Source of the DNA: Methylomonas sp. UP202
GTDB taxonomy: Bacteria; Pseudomonadota; Gammaproteobacteria; Methylococcales; Methylomonadaceae
Direction of reading: 5' to 3'
Length of the DNA stretch: 64,000 bases
Assembly (NCBI RefSeq): GCF_029910655.1
Contig: NZ_CP123897.1
Span: forward strand, 1,364,001 to 1,428,000
The position numbers were made by a program, and so were the translations under genes. The notes beneath the pieces were generated by a model. The model was not told the origin of the DNA. It searched no databases and saw only the letters and a list, made by a program, of their open reading frames with translations. How positions within the stretch are numbered: the stretch's first letter is position 1; each line of letters starts with the position of its first letter. Below, in pieces: positions 48,713-59,750 of this stretch.

Positions 48713-51700
48713 CTAGGCGCCGCCGGAGGCGGGTTCGATGCCGATTCGGCTCAGTAAGGCTAGGGCTGCGTCGTAATCGTAACCGGCTACCGCTCGTTGA
48801 AAATCGGCGTGCGATTCGCCGAGCGCGGCTTGTAAAGCCGCGTCCAGCTCGCGCGCCGAGCGATTGGCCAAGGCGTTGTTTTCGGCGAGCAAATTCGCCA
48901 ATTCGCTCAGGCGCCGCCGCGCTTCGGTTGGGTCGATGGCGGCGGCGACCGAAGCGACGAACGGCATGTCGCCGATGTCTTGCAACAAGGGTTGCAATTC
49001 GGCCGCGCAGGCCTCGATCAGCGGCAGGCAGAGGTCGGCGCTCAGCCGGTCTCGAAGCGCGCGATCCAGCGGGGCTATCCGCTCGGCCAGCGCGACCGCG
49101 CCCAAGGTTGCCGCGACGCCTTTCAGGGTATGGCTCAGCGCCCTGGCCGATTTGTAGTCGCCGCGCGTCAGCAGTTGGGCAATGTCGGTCGGATCGTCGC
49201 GGTTATGCTCGGCGAATTGGCGCAGCAGCTGCAGATATTTGACCGGATCGCCGCGCAGCATCGCCACGCCCCGCTCCGCGTCGAGGCCGCGAATTCCGCG
49301 CAGGCGCTCCAGGAGCTGACTCGTGTCGTCGCCAGCACCGGCGGACTCGGCAATCGGCTGCGGCGATGCCGGTTCCGGCGTCGGTGTCAACCAGTGCAGC
49401 AATGTCGCATACAGTGCCGTCGGGTTGACCGGTTTGGCGACAAAGTCGTTCATGCCGGCTTGCAGGCAGGCGGCGCGGTCTTCGTCGAAGGCGTTGGCGG
49501 TCATCGCCAGGATAGGCAACGCCGCGAACTCCGGCAGTTCCCGAATCGCTCGAACGGCTTCCAGGCCGTCCATTTCCGGCATCTGCATGTCCATCAGGAC
49601 CAAATCGTAATGACGGCTCAGAATTTTCTCGACCGCCAGCTTGCCGTTTTCGGCGGTATCGACGATCAAGCCGACACCGTGCAACAGTTCCAACGCGACT
49701 TCGCGATTGATCGGGTTATCCTCGGCCAGCAGCAATCGGGCGCCGGCATGGTTGCGACGTAGCCGATTTTCGTGGTCTGTCGTCGGCGGCGGCAACGGAC
49801 CCGCCGCCACGCCGTGGCCGCGTTGCAAGCGGGCGGTAAACCAGAAACGGCTGCCGGCGCCGAGTCGGCTTTCGACGCCGGCATCGCCGCCCATCATTTG
49901 CGCCAGCTTTTTGGTGATGGCCAAGCCCAGACCGGTGCCGCCGTATTTACGGGTGGTGGAGGCATCGGCCTGGGCAAAGTATTCGAACAAGGTCGGCAAT
50001 TGCTCGGCGGCGATGCCGATGCCGGTGTCGCTGACCTCGAAGCGGACCAGCAATCCGTCGTGTCGGTCTTCCAATAAACGCGCCACCAGTCGCACCGTGC
50101 CGGTTTCGGTAAATTTGATGGCGTTACCGGTGTAGTTGAGCATGGCTTGACGCAGGCGGGTGGGGTCGCCGCGCAACCAGGTCGGTACGCCGGCGTTTTC
50201 GACCTCCACCCGCAGGCCTTTATGCTTGGCTTGGTCGGCGGTGAGCGAGCGAATGTGGTCCAGAACCGCTTCCAGCGCGAAATCGGTTTGTTCCAGTTCC
50301 AGCCGGCCGGCTTCGATTTTGGACAGGTCCAGAATATCGTTAATGATGGCCAGCAAGTGTTGGGCGGCGGCGTCGATCTTGTCCAGCCTTTCGCGTTGTT
50401 CCGGCGTGGGCAGACTTTGCCGCAAGATATAGGTCAGGCCGATGATCGCGTTCATCGGCGTGCGGATCTCGTGGCTCATATTGGCCAGAAAAGCGCTTTT
50501 GGCCTGGTTGGCGGCGTCTGCTTGCGCGCGCGCCGCAGCCAATTCGGCGGTGCGACTGGCCACCAGTTCCTCGAGGTGGTGGCGATAGCGGTCCAGTTCG
50601 GCGCCGATGCGTTTTTTCTCGGTGATGTCCTCCTGGACCGATACGTAGTGGCTGACGCCGCCGTCGCTACCGCGCACCGGAATCACGATGGCGAACTCGA
50701 CGTATTCGCCGCCGTCCTTGCGCCGATTGACGAATTCGCCCTTCCAGGTTTCGCCGCGCGCCAAGGCCGCGTTGAGCGCTTGGTAGGTGGTCGCCGGAGT
50801 TTTGCCGGATTTTAGCAGTCCGGGCGTACGGCCAATGACCTCGTTCCGGCCGTAACCGCTACGTTCGACGAAGGCTTGATTGACGTATTCGATGTTGCGG
50901 TCAAGGTCCGTGATCAAAATCGCGTCGGGGCTTTGTTCGACGGTTTGCGCCAGTTTGTGCAGTTGTTCGTCGGCGCGTTTGCGTTCGGTAATGTCCAGAT
51001 TGATGCCGGCCAAGCGGGCCGGCTGGCCGGCGGCGTCCAATCGGGCCTGGCCCTTGCTCGCCAGCCAGCGGATTTCGCCGTTATCGAGCCTTAGGCGGAA
51101 TTCGACATCGAACGGTTCTCCGATTAAAACTCGGGATTCCCATTGCCTATCGATTTCCGCCAAATCGTTCGGATGAATCAGATTGCGCCATTCCCGGTAG
51201 CTGACTTCGGTTCGGCCCGGCATCCCGTAAAGCCGGGCGCATTCCGGAGACCAGTAGCAGCGACCGCTGGTAATGTCCAATTCCCAGATACCGACGTGAG
51301 CGCCTTCCTGGGCCATCAGCAGACGCTGTTCGCTGGCCAGCAAGGCCGCCGCCGCGGCCTCGGCGCGCTGTTGCGCGGCCAGCGCGTCCTCCATCAGATT
51401 CAGCGCGGCCTGACGGGCTTGTTGCTGCTCGAGTAATGCTTGCTCTTGGTTTTCCAACAGGCGCGCTTCCGCCTGTTTTCTTTCGGTGACGTCGAAAAAC
51501 GCCATCAATAAGTCGCCGCCCATCACAATGCCGGATACCACCGCGATGCGTTCACTGCCATCCTTGCAGCCGATGCGGTATTCCAACGCTTCGATGTCGC
51601 CGCCGCCGACGGTGGCTCCCAACACGGCGTTGCTCCAAGTGTTCATGGCCCAGATGCGGTAGTGTGGGTCGGGAAAGGCCAGTGTCCACCACAGATCGAT

Positions 51701-52972
51701 GTGAGGGATGTCGGCGCGGGCATAGCCGAACGTGGTTTCGAAGCGGAGATTGGCGTCTAACAGCGTGCCGTCGCCGCCGACCAGACACAGCGGTAGCGGC
51801 GCATTGCGGAACAGGCTGCGGAAACGTTGTTCGCTGGCGCTGACCGCCGCCTGGGCGAGTTTGTGTTCGGTAATGTCCTCGACGCTGCCGCTCAAGCCCA
51901 GCAAGCCGCCGTCGGCGTCCAACTTCGGCACGCCTCTGGAGACGATCCAGCGGCGTTCGCCGTCGGGACGGACGATTTCGGCTTCGCATTGGTAAGGTTG
52001 ATGCGAGGCCAACGCTTGCGCGATCGCCGCTTCCAGCCGGCGCCAACTGGCGGGTTCGAAGCGGCCGGCGATTTCGGCGAATTTCAGCGGCGCTAGGTCT
52101 GGCGGGTGGCCGAAGATGCGATACATTTCTGCCGACCAGACCGCTTGGTCGGTATGCGGGTCCCATTGCCAGCTGCCGACTTTCGCCAGGTGTTGGGCTT
52201 CTTGCAACGAGGCTTCGCTGTCCCTTAACGCAGCCTCGATGCGTTTGCGTTCCGTGATGTCTTCCACGACGGTCACGAAACAGCCCGCGCGATGTTCGGC
52301 GGCGGCGATCGAGCCGACCGTCAGGTTGACCCAGACCGGGGTGCCGTCCTTGCGCAAATAGCGTTTTTCCAGATTGTAGCGCTCGATGTCGCCGGCCAGC
52401 ATGCGTTCGATTTGCGCCATGTCGTCGCGTAAATCGTCGGGGTGGGTGATGTCTTGAAACGACATGCGCGTCAGTTCGTCCGCCGAATAGCCGACGATTT
52501 CGCATAAGCGGCGATTCACGTACAACCATTGGCCGTTCGGCGCGACCAGGGCCATGCCCGAGGCGGCGTGTTCCAACACCAGGTGCCAGTGCGACTCGGC
52601 GGCGTTCAATTGACGGGCGCGTTCGGTTTCTCCGGCGCGGGAGCGCTGCAGTTTTTCGCTCAGGCCGCTGACCAGAACGCCGTTGACGATCAACAAGGTC
52701 CATTGCATGGCTTGGTGAGGGGTGCCGAATGCAAAGGTGCCGAGCGGCGGTATCAGGTAATACGCCGTGAACAGGCCGGCCGAAGCGGTGGCCAGCACGC
52801 CGGGGCCGAAACCGCCGAGCAAGGCGCTGAGCGCGATCGGCAGCATGAATAGAATCAAGGTCGGAGCGTCGCCGAACTCCGCGGCCAGCGATAAACGCAC
52901 CGCGATCGCCAAACCGGTCAGCCATGCCGCAATCCCGTAGGCGCGTAAACGGCGGTAGCGATTCTCGGGCAT
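48713..52972 (-). CDS. hybrid sensor histidine kinase with DUF4118, multiple PAS, receiver and HPt
   Basis: 1419 residues. Order: DUF4118 membrane module (about 8-110, as in KdpD), about five PAS/PAC domains (about 125-790), coiled linker, HisKA with [14 protein letters not shown] (His834), ATPase ([18 protein letters not shown]), receiver with [13 protein letters not shown] and Asp1128 in [13 protein letters not shown], and HPt with His1281 in [14 protein letters not shown] full intramolecular phosphorelay. Its start overlaps the stop of the PAS-only protein gene (TAATG), so the two are co-translated with a periplasmic binding protein gene. The cognate output regulator is not evident; the HD-GYP gene upstream is a candidate. 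Confidence 0.92.
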   Translation of the reverse strand: MPENRYRRLRAYGIAAWLTGLAIAVRLSLAAEFGDAPTLILFMLPIALSALLGGFGPGVLATASAGLFTAYYLIPPLGTFAFGTPHQAMQWTLLIVNGVLVSGLSEKLQRSRAGETERARQLNAAESHWHLVLEHAASGMALVAPNGQWLYVNRRLCEIVGYSADELTRMSFQDITHPDDLRDDMAQIERMLAGDIERYNLEKRYLRKDGTPVWVNLTVGSIAAAEHRAGCFVTVVEDITERKRIEAALRDSEASLQEAQHLAKVGSWQWDPHTDQAVWSAEMYRIFGHPPDLAPLKFAEIAGRFEPASWRRLEAAIAQALASHQPYQCEAEIVRPDGERRWIVSRGVPKLDADGGLLGLSGSVEDITEHKLAQAAVSASEQRFRSLFRNAPLPLCLVGGDGTLLDANLRFETTFGYARADIPHIDLWWTLAFPDPHYRIWAMNTWSNAVLGATVGGGDIEALEYRIGCKDGSERIAVVSGIVMGGDLLMAFFDVTERKQAEARLLENQEQALLEQQQARQAALNLMEDALAAQQRAEAAAAALLASEQRLLMAQEGAHVGIWELDITSGRCYWSPECARLYGMPGRTEVSYREWRNLIHPNDLAEIDRQWESRVLIGEPFDVEFRLRLDNGEIRWLASKGQARLDAAGQPARLAGINLDITERKRADEQLHKLAQTVEQSPDAILITDLDRNIEYVNQAFVERSGYGRNEVIGRTPGLLKSGKTPATTYQALNAALARGETWKGEFVNRRKDGGEYVEFAIVIPVRGSDGGVSHYVSVQEDITEKKRIGAELDRYRHHLEELVASRTAELAAARAQADAANQAKSAFLANMSHEIRTPMNAIIGLTYILRQSLPTPEQRERLDKIDAAAQHLLAIINDILDLSKIEAGRLELEQTDFALEAVLDHIRSLTADQAKHKGLRVEVENAGVPTWLRGDPTRLRQAMLNYTGNAIKFTETGTVRLVARLLEDRHDGLLVRFEVSDTGIGIAAEQLPTLFEYFAQADASTTRKYGGTGLGLAITKKLAQMMGGDAGVESRLGAGSRFWFTARLQRGHGVAAGPLPPPTTDHENRLRRNHAGARLLLAEDNPINREVALELLHGVGLIVDTAENGKLAVEKILSRHYDLVLMDMQMPEMDGLEAVRAIRELPEFAALPILAMTANAFDEDRAACLQAGMNDFVAKPVNPTALYATLLHWLTPTPEPASPQPIAESAGAGDDTSQLLERLRGIRGLDAERGVAMLRGDPVKYLQLLRQFAEHNRDDPTDIAQLLTRGDYKSARALSHTLKGVAATLGAVALAERIAPLDRALRDRLSADLCLPLIEACAAELQPLLQDIGDMPFVASVAAAIDPTEARRRLSELANLLAENNALANRSARELDAALQAALGESHADFQRAVAGYDYDAALALLSRIGIEPASGGA

Positions 52973-54966
52973 TAAGCGTCTCCGCTCGCGCCGCCAACCG
53001 CACCGCCGCGGTGGATAAAGTCGGTGCGGTAGGGCGGCGCTTCGCCCAGTCGCGCGCTTAACTCGTTGACTTCTTGCTTCAGTCGGATCATTTCCAGTTC
53101 CCGGCCGACCATGGCCCGATTAAAGCGCTCCAGTTCGGCGTTGCGTCGCGCCAATTCGCCGGTTTGGCGGAGCAGCAGTGCTTCGGCATCCTTTTGGGTA
53201 CTGACGTCGGACATGACGCCCACCATCCGCAGGGGCTTGCCGTCGATCGTACGTTCGACGACTCGGCCCTTGACTCGCAGCCATTGCGTCGGGCCGGCCG
53301 AGTTCGCCAAGCGATAGTCGATATCCACGTCCTGAGTTTCGCCGGCGAAGTGGGCGTTGAACGCGGTTTGAACTCGTTCCCGATCTTCGGCCAACACGCC
53401 TTGCAGGAAAAAATCGAAATAGGGCATTGTCGAATCGGACCGGTAACCGGTCATTTCTCGATAGCGATGGGTCACGTAGGCGCCGCCTTCGACGATGTCC
53501 CAGTCCCAAAGCCCGTCTTCGCTGGCCAACAGAGCCAATTGCAAGCGTTCCTGGTTGACCAGTAAATGCCGCTCGGCCTGCCTTTTTTCGGTAATGTCGC
53601 GGGTCAGGCCGCGATAACCCAGTACAGAGCCGTCGTCCCCGCGAATCGGAACGCCATTGGCCAGGACTTGCCGGTGTTGGTCTTGGCGGTTGCGGATGGT
53701 GTATTCCAGGTCTCGAAACGGCAGACCGTGTTCGGCGATTTCGGCGAGCGTTTCGCGCGGGCCGGCGGCGTCGCCGGCCAACAGATCGAAGAAACTGGCG
53801 CCCAGCATCTCGTCGGCGCGATAGTCCAGCTGGTCTTGGATACTGTCGGACACGTAGCGGAAACGCCAGTCCGCGTCCACTTCCCAGATCCAGTCTGCGG
53901 AAGCCTTGGCAATGTCTTGAAAGCGCGCTTCGCTAAGCCGCAAGGCGCGCTCCGCCGCCTTGCGCTCGCTGATGTTCAGCGCGTAAGCCACGCGCCGGAG
54001 CGGTTTGCCGTCGGCGTCCTTGGTGACGGTGATGTCGATCATGACCGGGAAACGCCGGCCGTCTCGGTCGATGTGCTCGGTCTCGAACATGCCGTGACCG
54101 TTGCGATCCAGTTGCGGAAGCAAACGCTGGATTTGCGGCCAGACTTCGGGCGAATAGACCTTGGCGATGGGCTGGCCGATCAAATCCTCCGGAGCGTAAC
54201 CGCGTTCGGCCGCGAATTTCGGGTTGACGGCCAGGAAGCTATCGTCGGTGGCATCGGCGATCGCCAGCCCGAAATCGGCTTGGTCGAAGGCACGCGCCCA
54301 CAGGCGCAGACCGGCTTCGACGCGGTCCCGGCCGCGTTTGGCGCGATAGGCGACCCAGCCGATGCCGAGCAGGGCGCAAGCCATCGTGCCCAATAGCCAA
54401 CCGTAGTAACGGCCGAATGTCCGCATCCTCTCACCGAGGTTGGCGGCGATCAGATTGTCCAGCGCTTGGGCTTGACGCTCCAGCTCGAAAAAACGGATGC
54501 GTAACTCGGTTTGCAAGCGGGGATTGCCGGCGATACCGTCGCCGACACCGGCCAGCGTCTCTCGAAATTGGCGCATGGTTTCGGTGTAGGCGGTCAACTT
54601 TTGGGCGGCCGGATCGGCCTCGGCGGGCTTGCCGGCCGGCGATGCCGGCGCTTCCGCCAACGCGGCGGCCAGCGCCCGACTGGCTTGGTCCAATAGCGCC
54701 AAACCTTCGCGGCGGTCGAACGGCGATTCCGGCGTCGCCGACAAAAACACGTGTAGATAGCCCTTGGCCAAGTCGACTCTGGCATTGCGTAGCCAGGCTT
54801 GCTGACTGCCTACACGATCCAGCAGGTTTTGTTGTTCGGTCTGTATCCAGCCGAAGGCCATCGAGAACAAGGCCAACGCGAACAGCACCGGACCGGGCCA
54901 GGCCAACCGGTCGGCGCGCCGGTCCGCGAGGGCCGGCCAGTCGCGCTGGATCTCGGTCGGTTTCAT
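52972..54966 (-). CDS. membrane PAS-repeat protein without a kinase domain
   Basis: 664 residues from ATG 54966, overlapping the upstream gene as ATGA. Two membrane helices (about 22-42 and 187-207) flank a periplasmic helical region. Three PAS/PAC domains follow (about 215-340, 345-465, 470-595; e.g. [36 protein letters not shown]), then a coiled coil ([15 protein letters not shown] to [13 protein letters not shown]) that ends the protein. No HisKA, GGDEF or EAL is present. It probably passes a signal to the hybrid kinase encoded directly downstream, through the coiled coil. Confidence 0.88.
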   Translation of the reverse strand: MKPTEIQRDWPALADRRADRLAWPGPVLFALALFSMAFGWIQTEQQNLLDRVGSQQAWLRNARVDLAKGYLHVFLSATPESPFDRREGLALLDQASRALAAALAEAPASPAGKPAEADPAAQKLTAYTETMRQFRETLAGVGDGIAGNPRLQTELRIRFFELERQAQALDNLIAANLGERMRTFGRYYGWLLGTMACALLGIGWVAYRAKRGRDRVEAGLRLWARAFDQADFGLAIADATDDSFLAVNPKFAAERGYAPEDLIGQPIAKVYSPEVWPQIQRLLPQLDRNGHGMFETEHIDRDGRRFPVMIDITVTKDADGKPLRRVAYALNISERKAAERALRLSEARFQDIAKASADWIWEVDADWRFRYVSDSIQDQLDYRADEMLGASFFDLLAGDAAGPRETLAEIAEHGLPFRDLEYTIRNRQDQHRQVLANGVPIRGDDGSVLGYRGLTRDITEKRQAERHLLVNQERLQLALLASEDGLWDWDIVEGGAYVTHRYREMTGYRSDSTMPYFDFFLQGVLAEDRERVQTAFNAHFAGETQDVDIDYRLANSAGPTQWLRVKGRVVERTIDGKPLRMVGVMSDVSTQKDAEALLLRQTGELARRNAELERFNRAMVGRELEMIRLKQEVNELSARLGEAPPYRTDFIHRGGAVGGASGDA

Positions 54967-55853
54967 CGCGCCATCCGGCCAAGTATTTCGGCGGTGGTGG
55001 TCGAACCGGGTAGGGCGTCGGCGCCGAAACCGAATGCTATCAGCAGTTCGCGGTGGGCCGCGCCGCCGACGAAGCCGGCCAGTTGCCGATTCCAACGCGC
55101 CAGCAGTTCGCGGTCGCCCGGCCGAAATGCCATGGCGCCAAAACCGATGTAACCCAGGCCGTTGTGGCGCGGCGCTTGAAACGGCGCGGCAATTTCCAAT
55201 TTGCCCAGACGTTGATCGGCGACCATCCGGTTGACACTGGGTTGCGACAAGGCCAGCGCGGCGGTCAGACCGGTTTCGACCGCGACTCGGCCGGTCAACG
55301 CGTCCGGGACCACGATGATTTGCCGGTCGGCGACGCCGCAGGCACGCAGCAGTTCTGCTTCGACGGCGCCGTGCAGGACCGCGACCTTCAGCTCGGCTTG
55401 AGCGGCGAGGTCGGCATAGCTGTTCAAACGATGAGGATTGCCGATGCCAACCAGTAAGGTTGGACCGACGTGGAAAGTGGGTTCGGAAAATGCCAATAGC
55501 GCGGCCCGTTGGGGCGTCACGAACAAGCCCGCGGCGATCATGTCGAAGCGGCCGGCCAGCAGATCGGGGATTAGCGAATCGAAGGCGGTTTGTTGCCAGT
55601 CGATTCGGGTAATGCCTAGTTCCGCGGCGATGTGTTCGACGGTTTCCACTTCCAGGCCGGTCAGACGGCCGGCGTCGTCGAGATAGACGTAGGGTGCCTC
55701 CAAGGCCGTACCGACCCGTAGCGTGCCGTCGCGGCTGATGCGCGCCCAGCTGGTATCGTCGGAGTCGGCGGTTGAGGCGAGCCACCAAGGCGCCACGAGT
55801 GCCGGGATCAGCACTAACAGCGCTATCAATCGGATGGCGTGGGGCTGATGCAC
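54963..55853 (-). CDS. periplasmic solute-binding protein (SBP_bac_3 type)
   Basis: 296 residues from GTG 55853, with GGGAG 7 bp upstream; a TTG nine codons earlier is possible. Signal/anchor IRLIALLVLIPALVAPWWLA, then a type 3 binding-protein fold: LRVGTALEAPYVYLDDAGRL, GLEVETVEHIAAELG, DLLAGRFDMIAAGLFVTPQR. No ABC transporter genes adjoin. It overlaps the PAS protein gene as ATGA, so it is more likely the ligand-sensing arm of the kinase system than a transport part. Confidence 0.88.
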   Translation of the reverse strand: MHQPHAIRLIALLVLIPALVAPWWLASTADSDDTSWARISRDGTLRVGTALEAPYVYLDDAGRLTGLEVETVEHIAAELGITRIDWQQTAFDSLIPDLLAGRFDMIAAGLFVTPQRAALLAFSEPTFHVGPTLLVGIGNPHRLNSYADLAAQAELKVAVLHGAVEAELLRACGVADRQIIVVPDALTGRVAVETGLTAALALSQPSVNRMVADQRLGKLEIAAPFQAPRHNGLGYIGFGAMAFRPGDRELLARWNRQLAGFVGGAAHRELLIAFGFGADALPGSTTTAEILGRMAR

Positions 55854-55907
55854 GCCGGGCTCCCGGATAGATGCCGCCAAGCGAGAAGCGCGGCGGCGGA
55901 GAGTGGT

Positions 55908-57017
55908 TTAAGGGTTGGCATCGTCGCGGTAGGTGTCGGCGATCGCGCGGAACGCGTCGAAATCGCCGAAAAACGCCTCGACCAGATCGGGGTCGAAATG
56001 CCGGCCCTTGCCTTCTTCGATAATGCGCCGGACCTCGGTAAGGGCTAGCGCTTCCTTGTAAACCCGCCGGGAAATCAGCGCGTCGAATACGTCGGCCAAG
56101 GCCATGATCCGCGCCGACAACGGAATGGCGTCGCCGCTCAAGCCGTCAGGATAGCCGCTGCCGTCCCATTTTTCGTGGTGCCAATGCGCGATTTCCTTGG
56201 CCAGATTCAAAAAGGCCACCGGACCGGCGCCTTCGCGTTCGGCCAATTCGATCGCGTCGCTGCCCAGTTTGGCGTGGGTTTTCATGATGCGCCATTCCTG
56301 AGCGTCCAACGGACCGGGCTTGCGTAAGATCGCGTCGGGAATACCGACCTTACCGATATCGTGCAACGGCGCGGACTGGGCCAATAGTTTGATGTAGTCG
56401 TCGGTCAACAGCGCGGAGAAGCGGGGATTGGCCGTCAGCTTTTCGGCCAGTGTCCGCACATAGCATTGAGTGCGCAGGATGTGGTTGCCGGTCTCGGTGT
56501 CGCGGATTTCGGCCAATCGGGCCAGTGCGCGGATGCTGACGTCTTGAATGGCTTCGTTTTCGCTCATGCGTCTGGCGATCTCCGACTCCAGCCGATTGTT
56601 GCGGATGCGCAGCCAATCGCGGGACTGTTTCAGTTCGAGTTGGTTGCGTACTCTGGCCAGCAGGATGGGGGCGGTGATCGGTTTGGCGATGTAATCGACC
56701 GCGCCGGCATCGAGGCCTTGCAATTCGGCTTCGGCACTATCCATCGCGGTGACGAAAATGACTGGAATATCGGCGGTTTGCGGTTGTTGGCGTAGTTGTT
56801 CGAAGACTTGATAGCCGTCCATGTCCGGCATCATTACATCCAGCAGCACCAAATCGGGACGAGGTCTGGCGCCGGCGATGGAAAGGGCCTTCCGGCCGGA
56901 ATTGGCGACGAGTACCCGGTACAACGGCGCCAGCAATTCGCTGAGGACCGTTAGGTTTTCGGGCGCGTCGTCGACGATCAATACCGTTTTTCCGAGCATC
57001 GGTCGCGGATACTCCAT
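55908..57017 (-). CDS. response regulator with HD-GYP c-di-GMP phosphodiesterase domain
   Basis: 369 residues from ATG 57017; ATG 56999 with a distant GGAG is an alternative. Receiver (VLIVDDAPENLTVL, LLDVMMPDMDGYQ, AKPITAPILL), short coiled linker, then an HD-GYP domain with HDIGKVGIPD and HHEKWDGSGYPDGLSG, all catalytic residues present. It should degrade c-di-GMP under control of phosphorylation. It lies 54 bp upstream of the binding-protein gene on the same strand, suggesting that it is the output of this sensory cluster. Confidence 0.93.
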   Translation of the reverse strand: MEYPRPMLGKTVLIVDDAPENLTVLSELLAPLYRVLVANSGRKALSIAGARPRPDLVLLDVMMPDMDGYQVFEQLRQQPQTADIPVIFVTAMDSAEAELQGLDAGAVDYIAKPITAPILLARVRNQLELKQSRDWLRIRNNRLESEIARRMSENEAIQDVSIRALARLAEIRDTETGNHILRTQCYVRTLAEKLTANPRFSALLTDDYIKLLAQSAPLHDIGKVGIPDAILRKPGPLDAQEWRIMKTHAKLGSDAIELAEREGAGPVAFLNLAKEIAHWHHEKWDGSGYPDGLSGDAIPLSARIMALADVFDALISRRVYKEALALTEVRRIIEEGKGRHFDPDLVEAFFGDFDAFRAIADTYRDDANP

Positions 57018-57206
57018 GGTTTTTATGTTTGCAATCGGCAATGCGTTGCGCCGTGGGCGAAACAGGCTTTGAACTCTATCACGATTTTTCCGAGCCGGTC
57101 CCGGCAAAACTGTGAGCGCAATCAAACTCCTGGGCTAGGTCGCCGAATACTGGAAACCGCTGGGGGCGGCCGGGCTTGACCGCTTCGATCGCGGGATTGG
57201 ATAGGC

Positions 57207-58622
57207 TCAGGCGGCGGCGACCAAGCGCCCCAATTTCTCGACCGCGCGTTCGATGTTCCGATCCCAGTCGCAGGCACAGTTAATTCGGATGAAGTTGCGG
57301 TATTTGCCGGTCGCCGAAAAGACCGGACCGGGAGCGATACTGATACCCTCGGTCAAGGCCCGCCGCGCCAACAGTAATGCGTCGACCGCGTCGGGCAATT
57401 CCAGCCACAGCACGAAACCGCCGGCCGGTTGAGTCAGTTTGGTGGCGGCCGGAAAATATCGGACGATGGCGGCGGTCATTCTCGCGACCGCCTCGGCATA
57501 GCGGCGCCGGGATTGGCGCAGGCCGCGTTCGAAACCGCCGTCGGCCAGCAATTCGGCGACCGCCAATTGCGTCAACGACGGCGTTGCCAGATTGGCGGTG
57601 TATTTCAGGTATTCGACTGACTTTAAATAGCGTCCCGGCGCGATCCAACCAATCCTCAGGCCGGGCGACAAGGATTTGGAAAACGATGAACAATGCAGCA
57701 CCCGGCCGTCGTCGTCCCAGGCCTTGATGACCGGCGGCCGCTTCGCGCCATGACCCAAATCGCCGTAGACATCGTCTTCTATCAGCGCGAACCGATGCCG
57801 CTCGGCCAGACCCAACAGTTCGCGCTTACGCGATTCGCTCATTAAAAAGCCGAGCGGGTTGCTGTAGTTGGGTACCACCAAACAGGCCTTCACCGGCCAT
57901 TGCTCGCAGGCCAGTTGCAGCGCTTCCAGGGATATGCCGTCGCGCGGGTGGGTGGGAATTTCGATAGCTTTCAAACCCAGGGCTTCGATGACTTGAAACT
58001 GACCGTAAAAGGTTGGCGACTCGATCGCGACAATGTCGCCGGTTTGGGTGACGGCTCGCAAGGCCAGCGCGATGGCTTCTTGGCAGCCGTTGGTCACGAC
58101 GATGTCGTCCGCCGCCAGCGCGCAGCCGGCTTCCAGCATGCGCCGGGCAATCTGTCTGCGGAGTTCCGGATTGCCTTGCGCCAGTTCGTAGCCGGCGATC
58201 CGGTTGCGATGGCGGCGGGCGCAACCGGCCAGGGCGCGTTCGATTCTAAGGACCGGCAGAAAAGACGGCGCCGGGACCGCGGCGCCGAAGGGTACGGTGC
58301 GGCGCTCGGCGGCGGCTTTGGCTAAACGCAGCACCAATTCCTGGCCGCTGACCGGCGACGGTTGCAGCACCGGTCCGGACTCCGCCGGTTCCGACAATTT
58401 GGTCGCCGGCGCGGCCGGACGCACATAATAACCGGATCTCGGTCTGGCTTCGATCCGGCCGAGGTCTTCCAAGTAACGCAAGGCCTGCACCGCCGTCGCG
58501 GCGCTAACCTGTTGAGTTTCGGCCAATTGCCGCACGCTGGGCAAGCGTTCGCCGGGTCGGTAAACCCCCAAGGCAATGGCGCTGGCGAGACGTTCGGCGA
58601 TTTCCTGGTATAGCAATGACAT
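57207..58622 (-). CDS. MocR-type GntR/aminotransferase regulator
   Basis: 471 residues from ATG 58622. N-terminal GntR winged helix (AIALGVYRPGERLPSVRQLA) joined to a fold-type I aminotransferase domain with the PLP lysine in SSFSKSLSPGLRIGW. MocR regulators sense an amine or PLP-linked ligand and usually control a divergent gene. Here the divergent neighbour is an EamA exporter, with operator-like repeats in between. The ligand is unknown. Confidence 0.92.
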   Translation of the reverse strand: MSLLYQEIAERLASAIALGVYRPGERLPSVRQLAETQQVSAATAVQALRYLEDLGRIEARPRSGYYVRPAAPATKLSEPAESGPVLQPSPVSGQELVLRLAKAAAERRTVPFGAAVPAPSFLPVLRIERALAGCARRHRNRIAGYELAQGNPELRRQIARRMLEAGCALAADDIVVTNGCQEAIALALRAVTQTGDIVAIESPTFYGQFQVIEALGLKAIEIPTHPRDGISLEALQLACEQWPVKACLVVPNYSNPLGFLMSESRKRELLGLAERHRFALIEDDVYGDLGHGAKRPPVIKAWDDDGRVLHCSSFSKSLSPGLRIGWIAPGRYLKSVEYLKYTANLATPSLTQLAVAELLADGGFERGLRQSRRRYAEAVARMTAAIVRYFPAATKLTQPAGGFVLWLELPDAVDALLLARRALTEGISIAPGPVFSATGKYRNFIRINCACDWDRNIERAVEKLGRLVAAA

Positions 58623-58657
58623 TGGGCGACCGTTACAGTTGTGGGTGGCGGTGACGA

Positions 58658-58716
58658 ATACAGACAAGCGTTTGCGGATTCTGTACGGGTTAAATTTAAC
58701 ACTTTTGGGTCTGTAT
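58658..58716. promoter_or_regulatory. operator-like repeats between the MocR and EamA genes
   Basis: Three related sites, ATACAGAC (58658-58665), TTCTGTAC (58679-58686) and GTCTGTAT (58709-58716), the first being the exact inverse of the third, plus a 12-bp perfect palindrome GTTAAATTTAAC (58689-58700). Spaced repeats of this sort are typical targets of MocR/GntR dimers and probably control both genes. Confidence 0.6.
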
Positions 58717-58820
58717 CGGTTTTGATTGAGTCGGCTAGCATAAGCGCGTCAATTGTCGGTAGGGCTTGCGGGTCCGATTCGCCGACGATTCGACGTTTCG
58801 CCAACCTATGAGAAACCATC

Positions 58821-59750
58821 ATGAAACTACCGAATCAACCGCGCGGTGCCGACGGGCGTGCCGCGTGCTTCGGGATGCTCGGCATCCTGGGTTTCAGTTT
58901 AACCTTGCCGGCCACCCGGCTGGCTGTCGCGGACCTGGACCCGGTCTTCGTCGGCCTGGGCCGAGCCGTGGTCGCCGCCGGGCTGGCGGCCGTCGTGCTT
59001 TGGTGGGCGAAAGCGCCCCGGCCTTCCCTACGCCAATGCGGACGATTGGCCCTGGTCGCGGCGGGCGTGGTTGTCGGTTTTCCGCTGCTCTCGACGTTGG
59101 CCTTGCATACCGCCGCCGCCGCGCATGCCGCGGTCATCGTCGGTCTGGCACCGTTGGCGACCGCGCTCTGCGCGGCTTGGCTGGCCGGCGAGCGTCCCGG
59201 CATCCTGTATTGGACGGCCACGCTGATTGGCGGTGCGACGATCGTCGGTTTTTGCTGGTGGATAGGCGGGGGCGGGCTTAGCCGGGCCGATTGGCTGCTG
59301 CTCGGAGCGGTGGCCTCGGTTGGTTTCGGCTATGCCGAGGGGGCGCGGATGTCGCGCGAGCTGGGCGCTTGGCAGACTATCAGTTGGGCTTTGCTGTTGG
59401 CGAAGCCGTGTTTGTTACCGGCGGTCTGGCTGGCCGCGCCGGCGCATTGGGCGGCGGTCGGCTGGACAAGTCTGGGCGGTTTCGCTTACGTCAGTCTCGT
59501 CAGCATGTATCTGGCCTTTTTCGCGTGGTATAAAGGTTTGGCGATGGGCGGCATTGCCCGGATCGGTCAACTGCAATTGTTGCAGCCGTTCCTGACGCTG
59601 GCCGGCGCGGCGCTGATCCTGGGCGAAGCGGTGGGTCGCTCGCAAATGATCGCCGCTTCCATCGTGTTGGTTTGCGTGATCTTGGGCCGGCGCGAGCCGC
59701 GCCGCTTGCGCGTTCCGGCCCTTTCACACTCTGACGCGAGGTCGCCATGA
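58821..59750 (+). CDS. EamA/DMT-family exporter
   Basis: 309 residues with ten hydrophobic helices in two EamA repeats (LPATRLAVADLDPVFVGLGR in the first; GIARIGQLQLLQPFLTLAGA in the second). Such proteins export amino acids or other metabolites across the inner membrane. Divergent from a MocR regulator with shared operator-like sites, and overlapping the peroxiredoxin gene as ATGA. The substrate is not evident. Confidence 0.9.
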   Translation: MKLPNQPRGADGRAACFGMLGILGFSLTLPATRLAVADLDPVFVGLGRAVVAAGLAAVVLWWAKAPRPSLRQCGRLALVAAGVVVGFPLLSTLALHTAAAAHAAVIVGLAPLATALCAAWLAGERPGILYWTATLIGGATIVGFCWWIGGGGLSRADWLLLGAVASVGFGYAEGARMSRELGAWQTISWALLLAKPCLLPAVWLAAPAHWAAVGWTSLGGFAYVSLVSMYLAFFAWYKGLAMGGIARIGQLQLLQPFLTLAGAALILGEAVGRSQMIAASIVLVCVILGRREPRRLRVPALSHSDARSP

